From NCBI RefSeq assembly GCF_014290175.1, contig NZ_JACOOR010000002.1, positions 1-64,000 of the forward strand: a DNA stretch of 64,000 nucleotides, written 5' to 3'. Within the stretch, counting starts at the first letter, position 1. Each line of letters starts with the position of its first letter. Shown here in pieces: positions 35,901 through 44,695 of the stretch. This stretch comes from Anaerosacchariphilus hominis. Its GTDB lineage: Bacteria; Bacillota; Clostridia; Lachnospirales; Lachnospiraceae. Below the pieces are notes generated by a model, which saw nothing but the letters and a program-made list of their open reading frames with translations, had not been told where the DNA came from and ran no database searches. The position numbers were made by a program, and so were the translations under genes.

Positions 35901-38900
35901 GCAGACCGAAGGCGAGTTTTCGCTTAACGGATATTACTATCGGGCCAAGGCGGACGGAAGCCTGTACTGGAATGAATTCTATACAGATTCCGCCAACGGA
36001 AAGACCTATTACTATGGAGCGGGCGTCTATCGTGTCAGCGGCTGGAACGCTGTGGGAAGCGACTGGTATTACTTCGACGCCTCCGGCGTCATGCAGACGG
36101 GCCGGGTGGATATCGCGGGAACCGAGTATTACTTTAACGGAAAGGGTCAGCTGCAGCTGGGCCTGTTCGAGGCGGACGGAAATACTTACTACACCGGAGG
36201 CGGCTGGGCGCTCTTAAGCGGCTGGCAGTATGTGGGAAGCCAGTGGTACTACTTCGATCCGGATACCAAGGCATCTGTGGCATACACCATGTCCGGAAAC
36301 TGGGCGGAGATGAAGGGTGAGAAGTATTACTTCGTCAACGGCTGGTATCTGGCTACGGGCTTCCAGTATCTGAACGGAGCATGGTACTACTTTAACGGAA
36401 ATGGCGTGCTGCAGACCGGAGACTACGTCGTCGGACAGACCTGGTACCGGAGTAACGAGGATGGTACCCTGTATACAGGCGAGTATCAGAAAAACGGAAA
36501 GACCTACTACTACAACAACGGACAGCGGTATACCGGCTGGCTGACCCTGGATGGACAGCGCTACTTCTACAATACAAACGGTGAGAAGCGCTTCGGCAAG
36601 GTATGGATGAACGGAGTCTACTATTACTTCGATCCCACCAGCGGCGCACTGCAGACCGGCCTCATCGAGCTGCCTGAAAAGGACAGCGCAGGAAATCCGG
36701 TATACTACTACACCGGATATTATGAGTATCTCCAAAGCGGCTGGCATAAGATAGACGGCAGCTGGTACTACTTTGCGGCAGACACCAAGAAGAGCGTGCC
36801 CCTGGTTCAGAAGGAAAACTGGGTCACCATGGACGGCCGGCAGTATTACTTCATCAACGGCTGGACCCTGGCCACAGGCATCCAGGTCATCGATGGCTCC
36901 TATTACTACTTCGACGGAACCGGAGCCATGACCACAGACCGGGAATTCTCTTCAAACGGTTACTGGTATCGCGCCAAGGCCGACGGCAAGCTGTACTGGA
37001 ATGAGTATTATACGGCGGAAGATGGAACCAGGTATTACTATGGAGCCGGAGTTTATCGGGTGAGCGGCTGGCAGTGGATGGAGAATGCGTGGCATTACTT
37101 TGATACAAAGGGTGCGATGGCAACCGGATGGAAAAACATCGGCGGTTACTATTACTATTTCCAGAAAGACGGAGCACGTCTGGAGGGATATCAGAATATA
37201 GATGGTTCCATGTATTATATCGGAAGTGGCGGTTATCGTCTGACGGGTTGGCAGTGGCTGTCCGGAAGATACCATTATTTTGATGTTGCGACCGGAAAAG
37301 AAGCGGAGACGAAGATCGATGCTGATTATTGGGCGACCGTGGATGGAAAACGCTGCTATTTTGCAAATGGAACTTCACCGGTCAGTGGATTCCAGTATAT
37401 TCATGGAAAATACTATTATTTTGACGCACAGTGTTTTCTGCAGACAGGCGACTTTTCTCCGAACGGATACTGGTATCATGCAGATGATACAGGTGTGTTA
37501 AAATGGAATGAATTTTACACAGACGAGAAGGGGAATACCTATTATTATAACTCCGGGCTCTGGAGAGTCAGCGGCTGGAATGCGATAGATGGAAGTTGGT
37601 ATTACTTCGATAACAGTGGAGTAATGCAGAAAGGTTATACGGATATCGCAGGAGCAAAATATTATCTTGGAACAGACGGAAAGCTTCAGACAGGTAAAAT
37701 CATCATTGACGGGGAGATGAAATACTATTCCGGAAATGGATGGAATCTGTTGAGCGGCTGGCAGTATGTGGACAATAGCTGGTGTTATTTCTCCCCGACA
37801 AACTATGAGAAGACTGAGGTGAGCCGAAATGGTAACTGGGCGGTCATGGACGGAAAGAAGTATTATTTCGTAAACGGCTGGTACCTGGCTACTGGTTTCC
37901 AGTATATAGACGGTAAGTATTATTACTTTAATGCTTCCGGAGAAATGCAGACAGAAGGCGAATTCTGCCCCAACGGTTATTCCTACAGGGCAAAGAAGGA
38001 TGGAAGTCTGTATTGGAATGAATTCTATACAGATCCGGAGACCGGAAAGACCTGTTATTACGGTTCCGGTGTTTATCGTGTGGCAGGATGGCTGAGCCTC
38101 TACAATGGCAGTACAACGGATACCTATTATTTCAATAACCTGGGTGTTATGAGCAAAGGGGTTACCTATATCGGAAATACCGCTTTCTTATTTGACATGG
38201 ATGGAAAACTGGTCCGCGATCAGGTAACGCTTCAGGGAGTAACTTATTACGCAAACTGGAATGGAACCCTGAGGAATGGTCTGCTCTGGGAGAACGGATC
38301 TTATCATTATTATGTAAGCGGCCTTGTACAGACAGGAATGCAGAAGATAGGAGACAACTGGTATTATTTTGACACAGCTACAGGCCAGATGCAGATCGGA
38401 TGGGTCAGAGAAGACGGAAAGGACTATTGGTTCGCTTCCAATGGTGTTCGTGTCAGCGGCTGGCAGTATGTGGACAATAGCTGGAAGTATTTTGCAAAAG
38501 AGACCGGAGAGAATCTGGAAGTAAAGAACCGGGGAGACGGCTGGTATGAGATGGAAGGCGACACCTACTATTTCATCAGTAACTGGTATCTGGCTACCGG
38601 ATTCCAGTACATCAATGGAAGCTATTACTATTTCAATGGAACAGGTATTCTGCAAAAAGGAAGTCTCCGGGTAAATGGATATCGATATCAGACGGATGAG
38701 AACGGAAAAGTCCTGAAGAATCAGTTCTATACAGACGCAAAGACAGGAAAAACTTATTATTTCGGAGCCGGATTGTATTGTATCAGCGGTTGGCAGTACA
38801 TTGATGGCAACTGGTATTACTTTGACGCTTCCGGCGTGAAAAAAACGGGAATCCAGACGATCAACGGAAATAAATATTATCTGGATGAAACCGGACACCT

Positions 38901-41900
38901 GAGAACCGGATTCATCGAAGCAAAAGAAGGAACATACTATTCCGGAAATGGATGGGAACTTTTAAGCGGCTGGCAGAATGTAAATAACCAGTGGTATTAC
39001 TTCGATTCAGAAACGAAGAAGAGCGTCGAGATACAGTATCATGGAAACTGGGCGGAAAAAGACGGCGAAAGATATTACTTTATCTATGGCTGGTATCTGG
39101 CTACCGGATTCCAGTACATCGACGACGCATGGTATTACTTCAATGGCAGCGGCGTACTGCAGACTGGAAGCTATGCAGTGGGCCAGACCATGTACCGAAG
39201 TGACGCGGACGGAAAACTTCTGACAGGAGTATATAAAGAGGCCGGAAAGGAGTATTACTATAACGGAGGACAAAGAATAACAGGCTGGCTGGTATTGGAC
39301 GGCAAAAAGTATTATTACAATGCAGATGGTGAAAAGCAGTTTGGAAAAGTACAGATTGGAAGCGTTTTCTATTATTTCGCACCGGAAACAGGAGAGCTGA
39401 AGACCGGACTGATTACAACAGAGGAAAACGGACAATCAGTAACTTATTATACAGGCTGGTACGAGTATCTCCAGAGCGGCTGGCACCGGATTGATAATCA
39501 GTGGTATTACTTTACATCGGATACAAAAGAAAGTGTAAAACTGGAAAAATCAGATGCTGAAGAGAACTGGATTACCATGGAAGGAAAAACCTATTACTTT
39601 ATCAACGGATGGACTTTGGCTGTCGGTTTCCAGTATATCGATGGAGCATATCATTATTTCGACGGTAATGGCGTAATGCAGAAAGGAACCTTCTGTGTAG
39701 GAAACAACTGGTATCAGACCGATGAGAAAGGAGCCGTGCTTCAGAATCAGTTTTACATAGACACAGCTACAGGGAACCGTTATTATTATGGAAGCGGACT
39801 GAATCGTGTGACAGGCTGGCAGTATCTGGACGGAAACTGGTACTATTTTGATGGAAATGGCATTCAGCAGACCGGAATCACAAAGATAAATGGAGAACTG
39901 TATTATCTTACAGAGGATGGAGTTTTGAAAACCGGACTGATTGAGTCTCAGGATGGAACCTATTACAGCGGCGGCGGTTGGACTCTGTTGAGCGGCTGGC
40001 AGAAGATTCAGGATCAGTGGTACTATTTTGACGCGGAAACAAAGAAGAATGAAGAACTGCAGCAGAACGGAAACTGGGTTACCAAAGCAGGTGAGAAGTA
40101 TTACTTTATCTATGGCTGGTATCTGGCTACCGGTTTTCAGTGGATTGATGGTAAGCTGTATTACTTTGACGGAACCGGAGCATTGCAGACCGGAAATTAT
40201 AAGGTCGGACAGATCTGGTATCGCAGCAATGAGGATGGTACTCTTTATACAGGAACTTATAAAGCAGAAGATGGCAGGGAGTACTACTACAATCAGGGAC
40301 AGCGGTATACAGGCTGGTTGAGCCTGGAGGGTAACAAGTATTTTTATAATGCAGCCGGAGTAAAACAGTATGGAAAGATCTGGAGCGGAGGCGTCTACTA
40401 TTATCTGAATGAAACAACAGGCGCGTTAGAGACCGGACTGATCATTGGAGTGAACGCAGAAGGAAAATCCGTAACCTATTATACGGGTGGCTATGAATAT
40501 CTGCAGAGCGGTTGGCACAGAATTCAGAATCAATGGAGATATTTCTCGGATGATTCTAAAGAGGAGCTTCCAGTAAAATCCCTGACCGCTGATGGAAACT
40601 GGGTGATGATGGAAGGAGATACCTATTATTTCGTCAATGACTGGACGCTGGCTACAGGCTGGCAGTACCTGAACAACAAATGGTATTATTTTGACGGAAA
40701 CGGAATCCTTCAGAAGGGCTGGTTTACGATCGGGGCAAGCTGTTATTATGCAGACCCGGAACAGGGTGGAGCATATACAGGGTTTAAGGAGTTCGGTGGA
40801 AAAAATTACTATTTTGACGGCTACGGGACCATGTATCGAGGCTGGCTTACCCTGAATTCCGGTTCTAAGACTGGTACGTTCTATTTTGACGAGAAAGGGG
40901 AACTCTGCACCGGCGTAACGCAGATAGGAGCTACCTACTATCTGTTCGATACCGAGGGAAAACTGGTAACGACGCAGACGGTCATTGGTGGAGTAACCTA
41001 TTATGCGACAGTATATGGAACACTTCGCAGCGGGCTGAACTGGGAGAACGGAGGATACTATTATTATCTGTCGGGACTCAGAAAGACAGGACTGCAGGAG
41101 ATAGGAGGAAACTATTATTACTTTGATGCCGCCACAGGATTGATGAAAACCGGCTGGGTTACCGTGGAGCAAGACGGAGAAAGTAGAACCTGGTGGTTTG
41201 CCGGAAATGGTGTCCGTGTAACGAGCTGGCAGTGGATTGATAATGAAATGTATTATTTCAATCAGAACGGAGTCCTTCAGAAAGGCTGGTTCAACGTGGG
41301 AGCAAGTCATTGCTATGCAGATCCGGCTACCGGCATTCTGGCGTATGGACTTCAGAAGATTGGAGAAGACACCTACTATTTCAACCGAAATGGTATAGCA
41401 TTGGAAGGCTTCGTATATGTAGATGGATGGCGATACTTTAAAAACTATAAGATGCAGACCGGAATCGTTCCGGTAGGAGAACTCTTTTATTTCTTTGATA
41501 AGAATGGAATCCGGCAGACCGGTCTGGTGACAGTGGAAGAAAACGGGCAGGAGGCCGAGTATTATCTGGACAGAAATGGAATCGTTCAGAGAGGCTGGTT
41601 CTACACAAACGGCGGCTGGAATTATTATTCCTGGGAAACAGGAAAGAAAACAGCGGCAGAAAAGATCCCAGCAAGCGAACTGAAGGAAGACCTGAGCTCT
41701 TACTGTCAGTGGTATCGGGTAACCGAGAACGGCAAGGAAAGCTGGTACTGTGTCTACGCAAACAGCTATGCGTTGACGGGTCTGGTAACCCTGGGAAATT
41801 ATCGTTACTACTTTGATAATCATGGAGCCCTTTACAAGGGCAGATTCGAGGTAGACGGAACCTCCTGGTACGCAGACGAGGCAACCGGTTCGATTCCGGT

Positions 41901-44112
41901 GGCCGGTGTCTTCTATACAGATGAGAATGGAGACATCTACTTCTATAATACCTACGGTCAGATGGCCAAGGGCTGGGTGTATTATAACGGCAAATCCTAT
42001 TATTTTAACCAGGTGAACGGAGCGGCATATCGAAGCGGCTGGTATTATGTGGACAATGTGCTGTATCTGTTCTCACCGCTGGGTTCCGTAGTAACTCAGC
42101 CGATCCTGACCGGTCTCTACAATATCAATTACAAGACCATGGAACTGACCTGGAACGCTTACGACGGAGCGGATCAGTACTGCATCGAATACTCAGAGCT
42201 TCCGGATTTTTCAGAAGCGAAGGCAGTATATTACGATAAGGATACGGTGAAAACACAGATCGAAGATCTGAAAGAGAATACCGTATACTATGTGAGAATC
42301 CGTTATCAGATGACCGGAACCGTATTACATTCTGAGGATGGAAAGGATGCTGTGGGTGAAAACCTGTACAGCGACTGGAGCCAGGCTTACAGCATCCAAT
42401 CACAGGGAAAGACCGCTCCCTATTATGGGGCAGCGGCTCTGAACCGGTGCGATGTGGTTACCGTAGAGAATGGAAGCGTAGAAGAAGGCAGTGAGCAGAA
42501 CAGCAGTACTTCCTACGGTATCCAGATGCGTATCAATATCAGCGGAATGCTGAACAGCGACGACGACCAGTATTATATCGTACATCTGGATACCTATAAC
42601 GGCGGTATCGTGGACAATCAGGCACTGTACAGCTTCTCAAAAGAGGATGGAGTAAAGTCCGAGGACAAGCGGAGCTACGTGTACGATATCACCATGCCGG
42701 TCGATAATACAAATGAAAGTATCATGAACAAATATGCGGTAGCTGTGAAATGGGGCGGTTATTATTCCCTCATCAGCGCCGGAAGCTTCGTGTCCAATCC
42801 GGGATATGTGGCAGAAAATCAGAGTCCCTACTTTATGCCGGCTTCCAAGAAGGGAATCCAGAGCAGTCAGTGGGCACAGGATTCCGGCACAAAGAATGTG
42901 ACGATGAATCTGCTGATGTCCAGCGTATTGAAATACGGAAATATCCCCTATGAATACAAGGGAAAAACCTATTACTTTACCGACCTGGCAGATCAGATAG
43001 CTACCGTAAAGGAATATAACCGGGGTGATGAAGGAAATAAGATACAGGTAACCATGATCCTGTTGCTGGATTACCGCTCTTCCACAGAAGACATGATTCA
43101 TCCGGCAGCCCGAAACCGTGGCGCAGCACCTTACTACATGTTTGACACGACCTCACAGGCAGCACAGGAGAAGCTGGAGGCAGTATTCAGCTACCTGGGC
43201 GAAGTGTTTGGACGGAAAGACTGCTTTGTGTCCAACTGGATTCTGGGGAATGAGGTGAACTCCTGTAATGCGTGGAACTATAAGGGAGGCTTAGATGATT
43301 ATTCATATATACGCGGATATGCTAATGCATTCCGGACATTGTACTACGCAGTGAAGAAAAGTTGTGCAAGTTCTAGGGTATTCATATCTTTGGATAATGC
43401 CTGGAACTGGGCAGTGGCGGGGTATAGTGGAAAATATATCTTGGATAATTTTGCGTATTATATATGGGTAGAGAATCCTAATGTGGAATGGAACGTAGCA
43501 TTTCATCCATATTCTCAGCCTATGACGAGAGTAGATTATTGGAATGATGGCTCTAATACAACGAATAGTTATGATACTCGTACTATTTCCATGCAAAATA
43601 TATCAGTGTTAACTAGCTATATGGCTTATATGGAAAATATTTATGAAAAGCCATCTGGAAGCATCCGGGTGATATTATCTGAACAAGGATGGAGCGCCGG
43701 AGGCGGTGAATGGAATCAGGCATTTGCCATTGCACTGGGATATTATATCGCGGAGTTCAATGATCGGATTGATGCATATATTATTCGGGCAGAAATTGAT
43801 GACTGGTCGGAGGTGTACTGGAATAATCTGTATCTGGGATTGAAGGATTTGAATGAGAATAAGCGTATGGCCTATTATGTATACAAGTATATGGATACGC
43901 CGCGAGTGTCAAATCCGGATGGCAGCAGTATCGATTACGCGCTGAAGGACTACAATGCCAGCAGCATTGGCTTCAGTTCAGATGCAAACAGACAGCGATT
44001 TATAGATACACAAAATTTATTGCAGAATTGGAACTGGGCAGCCTGGGTAGCCGGATATGATGAAAGCAAGTTGAATAAGATGCCTTATGCGTATTCGGAG
44101 TTGAATCCGTAA
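29926..44112 (+). CDS. Giant secreted choline-binding-repeat protein with transglutaminase-like and DUF5722-like domains
   Basis: About 4,728 residues from ATG 29926, 7 nt after GAGGAGAG; the frame is open from 29767 but that part is the promoter repeat. Order: signal peptide (SWLLIIAMLGG...ALA), Gly/Glu-rich disordered linker, a transglutaminase-like domain with Cys356 (VVCEGYA), His390 (PHMWNYV) and Asp406 (MDVTWDD), a region of unknown fold, then from ~905 to ~4045 continuous choline/glucan-binding-type repeats (GWQ..DG.WYYFD..G.MQTG). Next come an FN3 domain (~4058-4165) and a ~560-residue C-terminus resembling DUF5722 with GNEVN (Glu4443) and SEQGW (Glu4586), placed like GH-A acid/base and nucleophile. 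Probably an extracellular surface-bound protein with crosslinking or glycan-active roles. Choline binding fits the lic genes downstream, but glucan or teichoic binding is possible. Confidence 0.85.
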   Translation: MKKRWKAAVSWLLIIAMLGGYGDTALAAGTGYGVPQNPEQQTLTGDDTLTGAADAGEGPAAEESGSAGNETGNAGEAREEQPQGGTDETDGKGGEEKGSPEKSQEEGQEDTELTEAPDGEVQILTDSVEIRNPFDAFREQTDEDFPALYSNETYVDSFGSQIKDELAKEIYAQMVDKYVTRREVGDVGSLNVEKAPTVTGSTQSEVGTNLQSELMNSLNMAAAAFLMDYPSVFWIKTSGLSWRYSLYQDTQNTDEPYYGKVTTLNMTVNATYNIGVSAQMVSDFDQAVEQVKQQIRTAAGDHADRYELVTAIHDYLCDKLSYDTPAANGLGSDAYDYAHVASTVFLGHNGDYKVVCEGYAKAFKVLCDEFDIPCALVIGTGKTNGGSGPHMWNYVRMENGGWYGMDVTWDDSIVSKDYFLSGSETEGAWYGSTFSGEHIESMQILTNAAAPFVYPVLETEGYVHDYQGTVYTDANGESELWISDLDARSHLSSADILKILETCYQGRQFREIHIVRSGDGEAALNQTLEAELLNGLTAYLTKEGMVEFELWDSEKQELTQWRMKGLKGATADVNGTVTVKSGTTPTLAAEVKGVTADELSLYYSSAEVKNIWQTALDASGEEELPLYLYEEGDPQAVTGGSYTRMESDTYGSLGTLYIRDPEKLAGDTVYEISTASYDWMMEEQGNADQVRSDIICAASLDQLLEKMDQLSIQAGDTIQIFCIGETQPTQIPARVFEAIARYGAVLNFRIDGEKENSYYFWTFRGLKQGSRFEDFSMAFSLTAGGNGAADKLLGAGQYLAFTPESSAPDCEKATLLLREEGIASALREGEYQDIWKMTQGELTSTGEQATVSLDGDMLEINSWTAGETYFIGNINSSEGYGWKQVTDAEGGYRMVYIADETGERLRGWQLINGRKCWFDENGYLAQGPTKVDGVWYLFGDYLYGAEDPGDYGLLTGYVNYENVWNYYTDTQGVLQTGWQKIGNEWHYFDSDNHFAEIPSVQEGNWVTLENGKRYYFYYNAYLLTGWQTLEDGRYYLNADGSTYTGWLAYGGYWYYFDQMGALQTGYIEAQENGKTVHYYVSAAGIRVTGWQKLQDGWHYFDPETGKEQQAENIGGFWYQMNGAKYYFGADSWLATGSQYINGHYYYFDSTGKMCTGLQWIAGNPYYYKEDGTQGTGLFTDGGKTYYATAYGVLYRGWQKVDGEWRFFDLDTGAESPCEIQSDYWAYVDGKRSYYFINGVYLATGFQNIEDHLYYFDGTGKLQTGFFRLGANTYYGEPDGENIGQLALGAKTIDGKDYYFGSNYVMYTGWQKLDGAWCYFDTDKEQYGVRKSVTFLGDNWYEADGKRFYFLYDAYLLTGLQNIGGYLYYLDPATGAMVTGEMQIWGNWYCFGADGKMQMNAIVNGYGYNASGVRVTGWQYIENAWRYFDPATGLYQETTALGDNWYQVGTEKYYFLYGSYLATGFQYLNGHTYYFSPQTGALQTGIFRNGTSWMYLGEDGALQYGWITTEKGSYYANGAGVLVSGWQKIDNQWFYFDTETRILDKGASVDDDYFAHDSRGNTYYLYEGYYVTTGWAYIQETWHYFDPSTGIMQTGFIHVGGVGYYLDENGVPLTGWQTYNGETYYCANAYGQVLTGLQYVDGSYYYFGSAGAMQKYWQQIGYNYYYFGADGKMRTGFIEAFGTTYYCYSNGVMATGLQWIEGAYRYFNSYGAMQYGWQTINGNRYYFQKSQKGAMATGLTEIEGDTYYFGPYGNMLTGWQWLNNRYHYFDQADGRELAIRIDVDYWGTVGTHRCYFANGVSPVSGFQYLHGAYYYFDGNCFLQGEGEFSLNGSYYRAKADGKLYLNEFYTDPDSGKTYYYGAGLYRVSGWNAIGSDWYYFDGSGVMQIGRMDIAGIEYYFNTKGQLQLGLFEADGNTYYTGGGWALLSGWQYVNGSWMYFDPATKARRTIQTSGDNWYVVDGKTYYFVNGWYLATGFQVIGGKYYYFDGNGVMQTEGEFSLNGYYYRAKADGSLYWNEFYTDSANGKTYYYGAGVYRVSGWNAVGSDWYYFDASGVMQTGRVDIAGTEYYFNGKGQLQLGLFEADGNTYYTGGGWALLSGWQYVGSQWYYFDPDTKASVAYTMSGNWAEMKGEKYYFVNGWYLATGFQYLNGAWYYFNGNGVLQTGDYVVGQTWYRSNEDGTLYTGEYQKNGKTYYYNNGQRYTGWLTLDGQRYFYNTNGEKRFGKVWMNGVYYYFDPTSGALQTGLIELPEKDSAGNPVYYYTGYYEYLQSGWHKIDGSWYYFAADTKKSVPLVQKENWVTMDGRQYYFINGWTLATGIQVIDGSYYYFDGTGAMTTDREFSSNGYWYRAKADGKLYWNEYYTAEDGTRYYYGAGVYRVSGWQWMENAWHYFDTKGAMATGWKNIGGYYYYFQKDGARLEGYQNIDGSMYYIGSGGYRLTGWQWLSGRYHYFDVATGKEAETKIDADYWATVDGKRCYFANGTSPVSGFQYIHGKYYYFDAQCFLQTGDFSPNGYWYHADDTGVLKWNEFYTDEKGNTYYYNSGLWRVSGWNAIDGSWYYFDNSGVMQKGYTDIAGAKYYLGTDGKLQTGKIIIDGEMKYYSGNGWNLLSGWQYVDNSWCYFSPTNYEKTEVSRNGNWAVMDGKKYYFVNGWYLATGFQYIDGKYYYFNASGEMQTEGEFCPNGYSYRAKKDGSLYWNEFYTDPETGKTCYYGSGVYRVAGWLSLYNGSTTDTYYFNNLGVMSKGVTYIGNTAFLFDMDGKLVRDQVTLQGVTYYANWNGTLRNGLLWENGSYHYYVSGLVQTGMQKIGDNWYYFDTATGQMQIGWVREDGKDYWFASNGVRVSGWQYVDNSWKYFAKETGENLEVKNRGDGWYEMEGDTYYFISNWYLATGFQYINGSYYYFNGTGILQKGSLRVNGYRYQTDENGKVLKNQFYTDAKTGKTYYFGAGLYCISGWQYIDGNWYYFDASGVKKTGIQTINGNKYYLDETGHLRTGFIEAKEGTYYSGNGWELLSGWQNVNNQWYYFDSETKKSVEIQYHGNWAEKDGERYYFIYGWYLATGFQYIDDAWYYFNGSGVLQTGSYAVGQTMYRSDADGKLLTGVYKEAGKEYYYNGGQRITGWLVLDGKKYYYNADGEKQFGKVQIGSVFYYFAPETGELKTGLITTEENGQSVTYYTGWYEYLQSGWHRIDNQWYYFTSDTKESVKLEKSDAEENWITMEGKTYYFINGWTLAVGFQYIDGAYHYFDGNGVMQKGTFCVGNNWYQTDEKGAVLQNQFYIDTATGNRYYYGSGLNRVTGWQYLDGNWYYFDGNGIQQTGITKINGELYYLTEDGVLKTGLIESQDGTYYSGGGWTLLSGWQKIQDQWYYFDAETKKNEELQQNGNWVTKAGEKYYFIYGWYLATGFQWIDGKLYYFDGTGALQTGNYKVGQIWYRSNEDGTLYTGTYKAEDGREYYYNQGQRYTGWLSLEGNKYFYNAAGVKQYGKIWSGGVYYYLNETTGALETGLIIGVNAEGKSVTYYTGGYEYLQSGWHRIQNQWRYFSDDSKEELPVKSLTADGNWVMMEGDTYYFVNDWTLATGWQYLNNKWYYFDGNGILQKGWFTIGASCYYADPEQGGAYTGFKEFGGKNYYFDGYGTMYRGWLTLNSGSKTGTFYFDEKGELCTGVTQIGATYYLFDTEGKLVTTQTVIGGVTYYATVYGTLRSGLNWENGGYYYYLSGLRKTGLQEIGGNYYYFDAATGLMKTGWVTVEQDGESRTWWFAGNGVRVTSWQWIDNEMYYFNQNGVLQKGWFNVGASHCYADPATGILAYGLQKIGEDTYYFNRNGIALEGFVYVDGWRYFKNYKMQTGIVPVGELFYFFDKNGIRQTGLVTVEENGQEAEYYLDRNGIVQRGWFYTNGGWNYYSWETGKKTAAEKIPASELKEDLSSYCQWYRVTENGKESWYCVYANSYALTGLVTLGNYRYYFDNHGALYKGRFEVDGTSWYADEATGSIPVAGVFYTDENGDIYFYNTYGQMAKGWVYYNGKSYYFNQVNGAAYRSGWYYVDNVLYLFSPLGSVVTQPILTGLYNINYKTMELTWNAYDGADQYCIEYSELPDFSEAKAVYYDKDTVKTQIEDLKENTVYYVRIRYQMTGTVLHSEDGKDAVGENLYSDWSQAYSIQSQGKTAPYYGAAALNRCDVVTVENGSVEEGSEQNSSTSYGIQMRINISGMLNSDDDQYYIVHLDTYNGGIVDNQALYSFSKEDGVKSEDKRSYVYDITMPVDNTNESIMNKYAVAVKWGGYYSLISAGSFVSNPGYVAENQSPYFMPASKKGIQSSQWAQDSGTKNVTMNLLMSSVLKYGNIPYEYKGKTYYFTDLADQIATVKEYNRGDEGNKIQVTMILLLDYRSSTEDMIHPAARNRGAAPYYMFDTTSQAAQEKLEAVFSYLGEVFGRKDCFVSNWILGNEVNSCNAWNYKGGLDDYSYIRGYANAFRTLYYAVKKSCASSRVFISLDNAWNWAVAGYSGKYILDNFAYYIWVENPNVEWNVAFHPYSQPMTRVDYWNDGSNTTNSYDTRTISMQNISVLTSYMAYMENIYEKPSGSIRVILSEQGWSAGGGEWNQAFAIALGYYIAEFNDRIDAYIIRAEIDDWSEVYWNNLYLGLKDLNENKRMAYYVYKYMDTPRVSNPDGSSIDYALKDYNASSIGFSSDANRQRFIDTQNLLQNWNWAAWVAGYDESKLNKMPYAYSELNP
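32640..42065 (+). repeat. Choline-binding-type repeat tract inside the giant gene
   Basis: About 9.4 kb encoding aromatic repeats of roughly 20 residues (cores WYYFD, YYYFNG, GWQ, TGFQ). Dividing the tract by the unit suggests on the order of 150 repeats; I did not count each. Longer modules are visible: a GAGVYRVSGWN-type module and a VGQ.WYRSNEDG-type module recur several times. Confidence 0.8.
35401..36240 (+). repeat. Recent 513-nt internal duplication in the giant gene
   Basis: The stretch beginning GEFSLNG at 35401 is repeated from 35914, a 513-nt (171-codon) period, with very high identity through YYYGAG, DIAG.EYYFN.KGQLQLGLFEAD and TGGGWALLSGWQYV. This is a recent copy within the array. 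Confidence 0.8.
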
Positions 44113-44116
44113 TTTG

Positions 44117-44155
44117 GAAAAGAGATCTCATTACAGAATGGGGTCTCTTTTTTGC
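44117..44155 (+). terminator. Terminator of the giant gene
   Basis: Stem AAAGAGATCTCATT / AATGGGGTCTCTTT with a 4-nt loop, then T-rich tail, five bases after the stop. Confidence 0.85.
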
Positions 44156-44248
44156 GAAGTAGTCCAGTACAATAAACTGAATAAAAACTGAATAATAATT
44201 GAAAAATAGAAAATGATGTGGTATGGTAAAGAAAAGGGGGTGAGACGA

Positions 44249-44695
44249 GTGGTTCAGATAAAAAGACTGTATAACATACTTGCGCTGGCGATACAAAAGA
44301 TAGAACAGAAAATGAAACCGGATGACTTTAAGAATCTTAAAAATATTCATCCATCTTACGGACAAAAAATACTGAGAAGTCTGCAGATAAAAATGCCGGA
44401 ACTGTTTGCGGAGGACGGAAGCCTGAACAGCGGCAGAGCATCTGAATGGAAATTGAAGAAGACAACGCTGGTAGAAAGAGTAGAGGAGTGTATCAGTTTT
44501 GAGGAAGATACAGAAAAATTGGTATATCTGATACGACAGTTGGATTTGTTTCTGGAAAAAAGTATCAACGGTTTTATTCCTGTGGGAGAGGATAGCTATC
44601 GATTTGAAAGCCTGAATGATAATGTGAAGGAAAGCGGGATTTTTTATTGCCAAGGCTTGAGTGCAGGTGGGAACATAAAAGCAGAAATACCGTAG
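44249..44695 (+). CDS. Helical protein, probable N-terminal part of a frameshifted nitrilase gene
   Basis: About 148 residues from GTG 44249, after GAAAAGGGGGTGAG; the frame is open from ATG 44213 but that start has no binding site. The protein is mostly alpha-helical (IKRLYNILALAIQKIEQKMKPDD, LVERVEECISFEEDTEKLVYLIRQLDLFLEK). I recognise no family. The last residues GGNIKAEIP are followed by TAG, but the sequence directly after the stop reads VGVYDITCYL in the neighbouring frame, which looks like the natural continuation of a beta-strand. One extra base near 44690 would join it to the nitrilase ORF. Alternatively these are two overlapping coupled genes. Confidence 0.6.
   Translation: MVQIKRLYNILALAIQKIEQKMKPDDFKNLKNIHPSYGQKILRSLQIKMPELFAEDGSLNSGRASEWKLKKTTLVERVEECISFEEDTEKLVYLIRQLDLFLEKSINGFIPVGEDSYRFESLNDNVKESGIFYCQGLSAGGNIKAEIP

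Noticed and set aside
32640..42065. CRISPR array or other spacer-repeat structure
   Set aside because: The repeats are coding, of variable sequence, with a single uninterrupted reading frame.
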